Assembly: GCA_902595815.1 (NCBI GenBank)
Contig: CACJRL010000005.1
Location: 1 to 64,000 of the forward strand
From: an uncultured Pelagibacteraceae bacterium
GTDB taxonomy: Bacteria > Pseudomonadota > Alphaproteobacteria > Pelagibacterales > Pelagibacteraceae
DNA: 64,000 nt
Direction of reading: 5' to 3'
The translations under genes and the position numbers were made by a program. Of the stretch, positions 56,709 through 64,000 are shown one piece after another (the first letter of the stretch is position 1; each line of letters begins with the position of its first letter). The notes under the pieces are model-generated. The model saw only the letters and a program-made list of their open reading frames with translations, had not been told where the DNA came from and searched no databases.

Positions 56709-57875
56709 TTATTTACTGAAATAATTAAAAAATCTCTCAAATAATCCAAGTTTTTTCTTTGTTATCTTGGGTGTTTCATAATTATTTATATGATAAATCA
56801 AACCAGAGCTGCAAATTTGAATATCTGATTCTGAGTAAAAATTTATAGATTTAAAATTAAAATCATCATTAAGATAGAAAGAATTATTATTAAATAAAAT
56901 TGATCCTTCTCCGATTAAAAATAATTCTGTATCAGATAAATTATAATTATATATCTTAACGTTAGATTTTTTAAACAATAGATCAATTATTTCTTGAACC
57001 CTGTACAAAACCACCTTTTTTAGAATATCTATTGAAATATTTTTATTAATTATATCCTTTGCAAACATTGATTCTGGTGAAGGGCTATTTTTGTATGAAA
57101 ATTCAGTTTCCGATTGATTAAATAGTTTTTTAATTTTCTCAGCTTCATCAATGCTTAATTTAAATATTTTTGAAATATCTTTGGTTATATGAAAGCCTCC
57201 TATTGGTACAGCATGAATAAATTTAAATTTATTTTTTTCATAAAACATTAAAGAAGATCTTTCCCAACCTATTTCTAAAAAGGAAATTTTATTTCTATTT
57301 AATTTTTTTAAATATGACTTTGATTTAATATAACTAGAACAGTAAATATTAATAATATTTAAATTATTCTTAGTAAAATTATCCTTAATTTTTTTTATTA
57401 ATATTTTGGGGAAACATATTATTTTAAAATCTATTTTAATATCATTATTTACTACTTTTTCCTTTGGTAATTCTTCAAATATTGCATTGTCAATAATACA
57501 TTTATCAAAAATTATATGCGCTAAATATTGATTGTCATAATGAGAATTCATCAATTGATATAATTCAAGTATTAAAGCATTGTAAATTTTTTCAAAATTT
57601 GATTTTTTATCTAAATTTTTTTTGAGTGAAATTTCAACTGTAAATAAATTTGGTGAATCTAAAATTAAAATTATGTCATTGATATGAAACGAAATTTTTT
57701 TTTCTGCTTTTTTTACAGTTTTTCTTATTTCATCAAAATGATTGTCATAATTTTCATTATTATATGTGACTGTTTTAGTTTCAGAGAACTTTTCCTTTAA
57801 ATCAGAATCAAAAACTGAAAATCTTATTTTAGAAGATCCAAAGTCTATTAAATTGAAATAATTTATTTTATTCAT
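56709..57875 (-). CDS. ftsA: Divergent cell division protein FtsA
   Basis: A 388-residue actin-fold protein in the ftsA position after ftsQ. The phosphate-1 loop is recognisable as LIDFGSSKIRFSVF (residues 9-22), but the phosphate-2 loop reads LEIGWERSSLMF (residues 200-211) where FtsA has DIGGGTT, and the adenosine motif is LIGEGSILFN. The C-terminal amphipathic membrane helix KKLGLFERFFNYFSK is present. FtsA tethers FtsZ to the membrane; the weak phosphate-2 loop suggests altered or lost ATP turnover. It overlaps ftsQ by 8 bases. Confidence 0.85.
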   Translation of the reverse strand: MNKINYFNLIDFGSSKIRFSVFDSDLKEKFSETKTVTYNNENYDNHFDEIRKTVKKAEKKISFHINDIILILDSPNLFTVEISLKKNLDKKSNFEKIYNALILELYQLMNSHYDNQYLAHIIFDKCIIDNAIFEELPKEKVVNNDIKIDFKIICFPKILIKKIKDNFTKNNLNIINIYCSSYIKSKSYLKKLNRNKISFLEIGWERSSLMFYEKNKFKFIHAVPIGGFHITKDISKIFKLSIDEAEKIKKLFNQSETEFSYKNSPSPESMFAKDIINKNISIDILKKVVLYRVQEIIDLLFKKSNVKIYNYNLSDTELFLIGEGSILFNNNSFYLNDDFNFKSINFYSESDIQICSSGLIYHINNYETPKITKKKLGLFERFFNYFSK

Positions 57876-58557
57876 ATGATGTAATAATTCTTTGCGGAAT
57901 TCTTAAATCAATAGTCATTTTAGATTTTAACTTTTTTTCTTTTATAAAATTATTATATAATTTTAATGCATCATCAGTTTCTTTGCTTGGTAACTTCACT
58001 AAAATATTATTATCAAAATATAAATCCCATCTTTTATTTTTATGGAAATAAAATTTATTAATTTTATCAATTTTAATTCCATGTTTTTTTAAAATATTAA
58101 TAAAAGTTATGTATTCTGAAGTGTTAAATTTACCAAAAATTATTGGCAATTTATCCCCTGAAAGAAAATCATATGCATTTGTTATTTTTCCATTTTCACC
58201 AATGTAATATTTTTTTTGATTAAGATATGTTGTGGCTATAAATTCAGTTTTATTGGCAAATACTATTATAGAGGAAGGATATTTTTTTTTAATTGAAATA
58301 TTTTCTAAAAATTGAAGACTATATAAACTGTCGTAAAGGATTTCTTTTTCTACAGAAAAAATGTTTTTATTTAAAACATATTTTATTTTATCCATTATTT
58401 TTGGATTTATTTCATTATTATTTGAATTAATTTGAATAGAATTAATTAAAAAATTTTTTTTAAAAATATTAACTAAATTTAAGTTTATTATTGTAGTTAG
58501 TAAAAAAAATAGAATTATATAAAAGTATATTTTTTTTTTACTTTTTGATAGATGCAT
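57868..58557 (-). CDS. ftsQ: Cell division protein FtsQ
   Basis: A 229-residue bitopic protein: basic N-terminus (SKSKKKIYFY), one membrane helix (about residues 10-28), a POTRA domain (residues 36-107, ending PSSIIVFANKTEFIAT) and a beta domain (YYIGENGKITNAYDFLSGDKLP). FtsQ joins the early and late divisome through FtsL/FtsB. The sequence is poorly conserved, but gene order between ddl and ftsA makes it secure. It overlaps ddl by 20 bases. Confidence 0.9.
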   Translation of the reverse strand: MHLSKSKKKIYFYIILFFLLTTIINLNLVNIFKKNFLINSIQINSNNNEINPKIMDKIKYVLNKNIFSVEKEILYDSLYSLQFLENISIKKKYPSSIIVFANKTEFIATTYLNQKKYYIGENGKITNAYDFLSGDKLPIIFGKFNTSEYITFINILKKHGIKIDKINKFYFHKNKRWDLYFDNNILVKLPSKETDDALKLYNNFIKEKKLKSKMTIDLRIPQRIITSYE

Positions 58558-59458
58558 CTTTTAAGATTTTTTCTATCAAATTTTTAAAAGTAATGTTATT
58601 AAATTTTGCAATTTCTGGCACAAGTGATAATGATGTCATACCTGGCTGAGTATTAGTCTCTAGAAGATAGAATTTTTTTTTATAAAATCTAAAATCTGAC
58701 CGTGAAACACCCCTACACTTCAATAATTTATGAGCTTTTAGAGCTATATAAGAAACTTTTGCCATTTGTTTTTTTGTAATATCTACAGGAATAATATGTT
58801 GGGTTTTAGCTTTTGGACTATATTTTGCTTGAAAATCGTAAAACCTTCTTCTTGGTTTCAACTCTATTGCACCCAACACTTTTTCCGATAGAACAGCTAC
58901 TTGTATTTCTCTTCCAGGAATGTATTTCTCTATGAGTATTTCCCCATATTCTTTAAGTTTTTGGATATTTGAAAAAATGTTTTTTCTAGTACAAATAAAA
59001 ACATTAACACTTGAACCTTCGTTTATAGGTTTAATTATTACAGGAAAGGTAAATTTTGAGTTTATTAATTTTAAAAAAATGTTTTTTTTTAATATTTTAT
59101 TGTATGAAAACTTTAAATATTTTGGAGTTAAAATTTTATTTTTAATAAATATTTTCTTAGACAAATCCTTATCCATCGCTAAAGCTGAGGACAAGACACC
59201 AGAATGGGTGTATTTTACTTTCTCTGTTTCTAATATTGATTGTACATATCCATCTTCTCCATATCTTCCATGTAACAAATTTAAAACTACATCTGGTTTA
59301 AACTTTCTTAAATGTTTTATAAATTCTCCATTAGGTTCTTGTATTTTAATATTATAATCATTATCTTTTCTTAATTCTTGATGTACACTTTTTGCAGTTC
59401 GTAAACTTATCTCTCTTTCTTTAGAGTAACCTCCTGCAAGTATAAATATTTTTTTCAC
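58538..59458 (-). CDS. ddl: D-alanine-D-alanine ligase
   Basis: A 306-residue ATP-grasp ligase making the D-Ala-D-Ala end of the wall stem peptide. GGYSKEREISLRTAKSV at the start, NLLHGRYGEDGYVQSILE, PVIIKPINEGSSVNVF (ATP-binding Lys and omega-like loop) and LLETNTQPGMTSLSLVPEIA (Mg-binding Glu/Asn) are present. The start is a GTG at 59458, chosen because the homologous start KKIFILAGG follows directly. Its first base is the last base of the TAG that ends the shifted murB frame. Confidence 0.95.
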   Translation of the reverse strand: MKKIFILAGGYSKEREISLRTAKSVHQELRKDNDYNIKIQEPNGEFIKHLRKFKPDVVLNLLHGRYGEDGYVQSILETEKVKYTHSGVLSSALAMDKDLSKKIFIKNKILTPKYLKFSYNKILKKNIFLKLINSKFTFPVIIKPINEGSSVNVFICTRKNIFSNIQKLKEYGEILIEKYIPGREIQVAVLSEKVLGAIELKPRRRFYDFQAKYSPKAKTQHIIPVDITKKQMAKVSYIALKAHKLLKCRGVSRSDFRFYKKKFYLLETNTQPGMTSLSLVPEIAKFNNITFKNLIEKILKDASIKK

Positions 59459-59520
59459 TAATCTATTACCTTTATTTCCAAATTAATACTTACACCAGTT
59501 TTTTCTTTTACATTTTTTTT
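59458..59520 (-). other. A8 tract and out-of-frame murB C-terminus
   Basis: On the minus strand the murB frame reads GTA AAA AAA ATG TAA through eight A's (59520-59513) and stops. One base back (-1 frame, or nine A's) it continues as NVKEKTGVSINLEIKVID and stops at TAG 59460-59458, overlapping the ddl GTG. That peptide matches the usual MurB ending (tGv-x-L-x-x-E-v-x-v-I), including the likely general-acid glutamate. A AAA AAA is a classical slippery heptamer, and A8 tracts also cause transcript slippage. Assembly error is the simplest alternative. Confidence 0.8.
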
Positions 59521-60365
59521 ACAAAATTAATTAATGAATTCATTTCATCAAAGGATGCATTATTTCTGTTAACAAAAAAATTAGAATGTTTTTTTGAAAT
59601 ACAAGCATCTCCAAAATTTATATTTTCAGGAACTGATTCTTTTATTAATTCCCAAGCTTTTTTTGTTGTTTGATCGATTGGGTTCTTAAAAGTACTACCG
59701 CCAGTCTTAATTTTTGAGGGTTGAGAATTATTTTTTTTTATCGCTAATTCTTCCATCAAATTTTTTATTTTATTTTTATTTAATAAATCACCTTTAAAAG
59801 TAGCACTTAAAAAAATTAAATTTTCGTTTAATTCTATTTTTCTATATTGAAATTTAATTTTGTTAGATGGGATAACTTTTATATTTCCCTTTGAATCAAT
59901 ACATTGCAGAGAGATTAATTTGTCTTTAAATTCTGTCCCAAAACATCCAGAATTCATTTGAAGACCCCCTCCAACCGAACCAGGAATACAGTACATAAAC
60001 TCAAAACCACCTATTCCATTTTCTAGTGCAAATTCTGAAAGTTTTTTTTGTGAGCAAGCTGAGCCTGCTATTATTGTGTCTGGTTTTAATTTTGATAATG
60101 TACTAAAATTATTGCTAAGTTTGATTATTACTCCTTCATAAGTATTATCTTTAAATAACACATTTGAACCCATTCCTAGTATAAACATTTTTCCTCTATT
60201 ATTATACAGTTTTAGGAATTCCTTTAATTCTATAAGATTTTTTGGTTTAAAAAAGATTTTTGATTTACCCCCTATATTAAACCAATTAAGTTTTTTGATA
60301 TCAGTATTAAAAAACAGATCTGCATTATATTTATTTTTAAAATCTTCAATATCTTTTAATTCCAT
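59508..60365 (-). CDS. murB: UDP-N-acetylenolpyruvoylglucosamine reductase, frame broken near 3' end
   Basis: MurB reduces UDP-GlcNAc-enolpyruvate to UDP-MurNAc with NADPH and FAD. The uninterrupted frame gives 285 residues with FAD-binding LGMGSNVLF and YCIPGSVGGGLQMNSGC, the QYRKIEL Tyr/Arg and GGSTFKNP with the catalytic Ser. It then stops at FVKKM, short of the C-terminal segment that carries the catalytic Glu. The missing 18 residues are encoded in the -1 frame after an A8 tract, giving a 302-residue product of normal length. It starts 1 base after murC ends. Confidence 0.9.
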   Translation of the reverse strand: MELKDIEDFKNKYNADLFFNTDIKKLNWFNIGGKSKIFFKPKNLIELKEFLKLYNNRGKMFILGMGSNVLFKDNTYEGVIIKLSNNFSTLSKLKPDTIIAGSACSQKKLSEFALENGIGGFEFMYCIPGSVGGGLQMNSGCFGTEFKDKLISLQCIDSKGNIKVIPSNKIKFQYRKIELNENLIFLSATFKGDLLNKNKIKNLMEELAIKKNNSQPSKIKTGGSTFKNPIDQTTKKAWELIKESVPENINFGDACISKKHSNFFVNRNNASFDEMNSLINFVKKM

Positions 60366-60366
60366 A

Positions 60367-61749
60367 TCAATTAAGATTTCTTACCCAATTTGTTATAGAT
60401 CCAGCACCCATAGCAATAAAAATTTTATTTCCGAATGCAATGTTTTTAGTAATTTTTTTTAAATCTATTTCGTTTTTAAGCATTATCAGATTAACTTTAG
60501 AATTTTTTGCAATTAATTTTGCAAATGAAGTGTATGGGAATCCTAATTTTATAGTTTCACTAGCTTTGTAAATTGGACAAAGTAAAACTGTATTTGCTTT
60601 TTTAAAGCATTTAGAAAATTCAATTTTTAAATTTTTTACTCTTGAAATTCTATGCGGTTGAAAAATACAAACTATTTCCTCTTTATTATATACTTTACTG
60701 ACACCATCTAACACCGATGAAATTTCAGTTGGATGATGAGCGTAATCATCGAAAAATGGCACTTTATTAATTTCAAATAAGAAATTAAATCTTCTCTGAA
60801 CTCCATTAAAGTTTTTGAGACCTAATTTAATTATTTTATCTGATACTCCAATTGAAAAAGCTACTGCTAATGCAGATGTTGCATTTTTTATATTATGCAA
60901 ACCTAACAAAGGTATTGAAATATTTTTTATAATTTTTGTTTTGCCCGGTATTTTTATTTTAATACTAAATTTTGAATAATCTTTATTCTGAATTATATTG
61001 AAGATATGAAAATTTGATTTCTTATTTAAACCAAATGTATAGTAATTATTATTTTTAATTTTTGGTAAAATATTTTTTACATTTTTGTCATCTGAACACA
61101 GGAAAGCCTTTCCAAAAGAAGGTGTTTTATCAATAAATTCTACAAATTTATTTTTTAAATTTTTCATATTTCTATAATAATCCAAGTGTTCATTGTCAAT
61201 GTTGGTTATTATTGAATAATTAAAAGGTATTTGCAGAAAACTTCCATCCGACTCATCTGACTCAACTAAACTCCAGTCGCTTTTTCCTAATTTTGCCGAA
61301 CTTCCTATTGAATTCAAAACACCTCCGTTAATTATTGTCGGATCTAATTTTGCGTAGTTCATAATGTTTGACAAAATTGACGTTGTTGTTGTTTTGCCGT
61401 GTGATCCCGTCACAACAATATTTTTCATTAATGAAACTATATGACCTAACAATTCTCCTCTTTTATATATCGGTATGTTTAATTTTTTAGCATGCCTATA
61501 TTCTGGATTTGATTTTTTTATAGCTGATGAAACTACTAATACAGTACAATTTTTTATGTTTTGCTTATTATGATTTAAATAAATTGGAATTTTTCTTTTT
61601 CTTAGTAAATTAAGATTTTTATTATCTGATTTGTCACTTCCTTGTATTTTAAAGCCTAAACTATCCATTATTAATGCTAAGCCACTCATACCAATACCAC
61701 CAATTCCAACAAAATGAATTAATTCAGTTTTTCCGATATTAATTTTCAT
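60367..61749 (-). CDS. murC: UDP-N-acetylmuramate-L-alanine ligase
   Basis: A 460-residue Mur ligase. N-terminal UDP-binding HFVGIGGIGMSGLALIM, ATP loop VVTGSHGKTTTTSILSN (near residues 112-128), WSLVESDESDGSF, TNIDNEHLDYY and the C-terminal DDYAHHPTEI and CIFQPHRISR (Arg) motifs. It adds the first amino acid of the stem peptide. It overlaps murG by 11 bases. Confidence 0.97.
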   Translation of the reverse strand: MKINIGKTELIHFVGIGGIGMSGLALIMDSLGFKIQGSDKSDNKNLNLLRKRKIPIYLNHNKQNIKNCTVLVVSSAIKKSNPEYRHAKKLNIPIYKRGELLGHIVSLMKNIVVTGSHGKTTTTSILSNIMNYAKLDPTIINGGVLNSIGSSAKLGKSDWSLVESDESDGSFLQIPFNYSIITNIDNEHLDYYRNMKNLKNKFVEFIDKTPSFGKAFLCSDDKNVKNILPKIKNNNYYTFGLNKKSNFHIFNIIQNKDYSKFSIKIKIPGKTKIIKNISIPLLGLHNIKNATSALAVAFSIGVSDKIIKLGLKNFNGVQRRFNFLFEINKVPFFDDYAHHPTEISSVLDGVSKVYNKEEIVCIFQPHRISRVKNLKIEFSKCFKKANTVLLCPIYKASETIKLGFPYTSFAKLIAKNSKVNLIMLKNEIDLKKITKNIAFGNKIFIAMGAGSITNWVRNLN

Positions 61750-62815
61750 CTATAATTTCTATAATCTTATTGTTTATATTATTCCAAGTATTTTTTTTAG
61801 TAATTTCCTCAAGATTTTTAAATTTTTCGTTGTAATTTTTATAATCGTTAAATATTTCAAATATCATCTTTGAAAATTTTTTAAATTCGAATTCCTTTTG
61901 TTTTATTAACCAACAACAATTTTTTTTATAGTAAAATTCTGAATTATAGAATTGGTGATTGTCTCTTGCAGATGGGAGAGGTATTGAAATAAATGGTATG
62001 TTTAAGAATGAAAGTTCACTTAATGTGCTTGCGCCTCCTCTAGTAATTGCAAGATCTATACCATTGTAGAGTTCATGACTATCGTTGGTAAATTCAATAA
62101 ATTTGTAGTTTATATTTGATTTGTCATATTTATTTTTTATTGAAGATAAATTATTAATATTTGATATTTGTTGTATAATTTCAAAATTTCGTTTTTTTGA
62201 AATTTCGATAATTAATTCAGTAATATTTTCGTCAAAAAACAATGCACCCTGACTTCCACCGATGATAAGAATTTTTTTTATTTCCTTTTTTAAATTAATT
62301 ATATTTTTTTCTAAGTTATATATTTCTTTTTTTAAAATAGGTTTGACTATGACTTTTTTAGAATTGTATTTTTTTGGGAAGTTTCTTAAATTTTCATCGT
62401 AACAAATTATTTTTGTTGAAAATTTCAAAGCAAAGCGGTTAGATCTACCTAAAACACTATTAGGCTCAAACAAGAAAACTTTTTTTTGTAATATAAATGC
62501 AGCTAAGCAAAATGGAAATGTCATGTACCCACCAGTGCTAATCACAATATTTGTCTTATTTTTTTTTAAAAATCTAATAGATTGAAAAATGTTTAGAAAA
62601 TATTTAAAAATATTTATTGGAAGTAAATAAGGTTTTAAAAATAAATTAGGCACATCTATTAATTCAAATTTAAATTTTTCACTATTTATATATTTACTTC
62701 CTCTCAGATCAGATACCATTTTTACAGAAAATTTGTTTTTTAAATGTTCAAACAAAGAGGTAGATGGTACTACGTGGCCACCAGAACCACCTGTTACTAT
62801 AAGTATATTTTTCAT
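61739..62815 (-). CDS. murG: UDP-GlcNAc transferase MurG
   Basis: A 358-residue GT28 enzyme that adds GlcNAc to lipid I to form lipid II on the inner face of the membrane. The glycine loop TGGSGGHVVPSTSLFEHL starts at residue 8, NIVISTGGYMTFPFCLAA follows, ILIIGGSQGALFFDENI starts the C domain, and TRGGASTLSELSFLNIP is the donor-binding region. Located between ftsW and murC with a 1-base gap to ftsW. Confidence 0.96.
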   Translation of the reverse strand: MKNILIVTGGSGGHVVPSTSLFEHLKNKFSVKMVSDLRGSKYINSEKFKFELIDVPNLFLKPYLLPINIFKYFLNIFQSIRFLKKNKTNIVISTGGYMTFPFCLAAFILQKKVFLFEPNSVLGRSNRFALKFSTKIICYDENLRNFPKKYNSKKVIVKPILKKEIYNLEKNIINLKKEIKKILIIGGSQGALFFDENITELIIEISKKRNFEIIQQISNINNLSSIKNKYDKSNINYKFIEFTNDSHELYNGIDLAITRGGASTLSELSFLNIPFISIPLPSARDNHQFYNSEFYYKKNCCWLIKQKEFEFKKFSKMIFEIFNDYKNYNEKFKNLEEITKKNTWNNINNKIIEIIDEN

Positions 62816-62816
62816 A

Positions 62817-63926
62817 CTAATTTAATTTTCTCTTCGTCAAATTTAGTATTATTCCAGTTAAAATTGATGTTCCAACTATTGAGGAACCGCCATAACTAAT
62901 AAATGGCATAGTCATGCCTGTAGTAGGAAGCATTCTTATATTTACGCCAATATGAATAAAAGTTTGCAATAGTATTATTGAAATACTTCCAACTAATATG
63001 AGTTTAAAATTATTATTTTTTGTAAAATTTATTTTTTTTAAAACACTATAAGATAATATTAAATAAAGTAATATTATACCTATTAAGATAATTACTCCAA
63101 ATTCTTCTGCAATCACAGAAATTATATAATCTGTATGTGCTTCTGGTATTCTTGAATTTAAAGTTCCTTCACCTATTCCTTTTCCAAAAAAACTTCCGCT
63201 GGATATTGCATCGCTTGCTTTATCAGCCTGGTAATTATTACCGCTAGAATTATCTAAAAATGACATTAATCTTATTCTTATGTATTCAAACTTTGGCACC
63301 AAAAAGACTAAAAATAGAGTTAATGAACCCACAGCTAATAATGAAATTGCGAAAAGTAATAAATTTATTCCTGAAACAAAAATAATAGCGAGCCAAACAG
63401 ATATTATTAATAATGTTTGTCCTAAGTCTGGTTGAGATAAGAGTAAAATTATAATTGGCACTAAAACGACTGAACTCAAGAGATATTTTGTATAAAGGTT
63501 TTTTTTTTCTAATGAAATTATTAGTGAAATAACAATAACAAAAAAAGGTTTTAAAGTTTCAATAGGTTGAAACCTAGGTAATGAGCCAATATCTAACCAT
63601 CTCTTTGAACCTTTGATTTCCACTCCTATAAAGGGAACTAAGAATAAACTTATAAATGTGATAACAAATAATACGACTGATAACCTAATTAAAATTTTTT
63701 GATCTAGTAGAGATAAAAATAAAATTAAAAATATTCCTATTAAAACAAAAATTAAATGTTTTAAAAAAAAATAGTAAGAATTTGTGTTTAGTTTATCTGA
63801 TGCGATTATTGAAGTTGAAACTAAAGAAAAGAACAATCCTAGTGAAAATAATAGACTTATTATCAAAAAAATTGTTTTATCGATGTTTTTCCACCAATCA
63901 TAAAATGTATCAAAATATTTATTCAT
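62817..63926 (-). CDS. ftsW: Septal peptidoglycan glycosyltransferase FtsW
   Basis: A 369-residue SEDS polymerase with ten helices. GSKRWLDIGSLPRFQPIE, the QPDLGQTLLI motif (near residues 165-174), and the periplasmic catalytic/structural PEAHTDYIISVIAEEFG and PFISYGGSSIVGTSILTG near the C-terminus are intact. It polymerises lipid II at the septum with its cognate transpeptidase. The ATG overlaps the murD stop (ATGA). Confidence 0.97.
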   Translation of the reverse strand: MNKYFDTFYDWWKNIDKTIFLIISLLFSLGLFFSLVSTSIIASDKLNTNSYYFFLKHLIFVLIGIFLILFLSLLDQKILIRLSVVLFVITFISLFLVPFIGVEIKGSKRWLDIGSLPRFQPIETLKPFFVIVISLIISLEKKNLYTKYLLSSVVLVPIIILLLSQPDLGQTLLIISVWLAIIFVSGINLLLFAISLLAVGSLTLFLVFLVPKFEYIRIRLMSFLDNSSGNNYQADKASDAISSGSFFGKGIGEGTLNSRIPEAHTDYIISVIAEEFGVIILIGIILLYLILSYSVLKKINFTKNNNFKLILVGSISIILLQTFIHIGVNIRMLPTTGMTMPFISYGGSSIVGTSILTGIILNLTKRKLN

Positions 63927-64000
63927 TCAATTGGTAAATATCTTTTAATTAACATATTGAATTGTCTACCTCTTTCCTCAAAATTTTTGTATTGATCAAA
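63923..64000 (-). CDS. murD: UDP-N-acetylmuramoylalanine-D-glutamate ligase, C-terminal end only
   Basis: The last 25 codons of a gene entering from the right edge. They read FDQYKNFEERGRQFNMLIKR and then YLPIE, matching the MurD C-terminus (the FDxFKxFExRG motif). The gene order murD-ftsW-murG in this cluster supports the call. The stop overlaps the ftsW start by the ATGA arrangement. Confidence 0.85.
   Translation of the reverse strand, partial: FDQYKNFEERGRQFNMLIKRYLPIE

Noticed and set aside
58920..59357. 145-residue plus-strand frame inside ddl
   Set aside because: Complement of a conserved ATP-grasp ligase; Phe/Ile-rich translation typical of antisense AT-rich DNA.

Overview
This AT-rich window (roughly 30% GC by eye, with many A/T homopolymers) is typical of the SAR11 clade (Pelagibacterales, Alphaproteobacteria). 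Supporting signs are very short spacers, many ATGA and TAATG start/stop overlaps, a proteorhodopsin-ferredoxin-ferredoxin reductase locus, a gcvTHP operon behind a tandem glycine riboswitch, and a dcw/division cluster. The species call is inference from gene content and layout. I saw no tRNA, rRNA, insertion sequence, prophage or CRISPR array. No gene-free stretch exceeds about 215 bases; the longest are 41247-41460 (proteorhodopsin/prpE divergent promoters), 11543-11733 (riboswitch) and 33745-33933 (umuD control region).

Layout. 1-2675: the 3' part of a CurA-type reductase, a tiny membrane ORF, a FAD oxidoreductase and TspO. 2700-7187: an SDR, then a minus-strand lipid-modification block (FAD amine oxidase, DUF1365, CFA-type methyltransferase, DUF3833 lipoprotein) lying just downstream of gcvP. 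7193-11698: gcvT-gcvH-gcvP with its riboswitch. 11734-15506: 5-oxoprolinase pxpBC with an EamA transporter, divergent from pxpA and a TPR protein. 15503-18310: a TRAP transporter. 18423-26815: terC, glyoxalase, guaA, guaB, rlmE, a glycosyltransferase, pssA, psd and icd. 26807-33744: alaS, recA, tolC-like, glycerate kinase, GFA and cupin proteins. 33883-35584: umuDC with an SOS box. 35589-38385: a GT2/small-protein/GT39 set and a zinc-independent-type dksA. 38382-43688: GST, ferredoxin reductase, ferredoxin, proteorhodopsin, prpE and an SMR pump. 43690-52841: dihydroorotase, ygfZ, a MazG-like protein, fumC, an AsmA-like protein, a UvrD-type helicase and pepP. 52821-64000: ligA, bamD, lpxC, ftsA, ftsQ, ddl, murB, murC, murG, ftsW and the 3' end of murD.

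Main themes. Central metabolism of small organic compounds is prominent: glycine cleavage, glycerate, 5-oxoproline, propionate, and TRAP-imported acids. Light-driven proton pumping is linked to a ferredoxin/reductase pair. Envelope synthesis and division genes form one long minus-strand operon. That operon has two oddities: ftsZ is absent from its usual place between ftsA and lpxC, and murB is broken at an A8 tract, with the expected C-terminus, including the likely catalytic Glu, intact in the -1 frame and ending exactly at the ddl start codon.

Other points worth a second look are a readable mutually exclusive switch helix in the gcvT leader, SOS boxes at umuD and recA, a CBS-less IMP dehydrogenase, and two very small membrane ORFs that are easy to miss.
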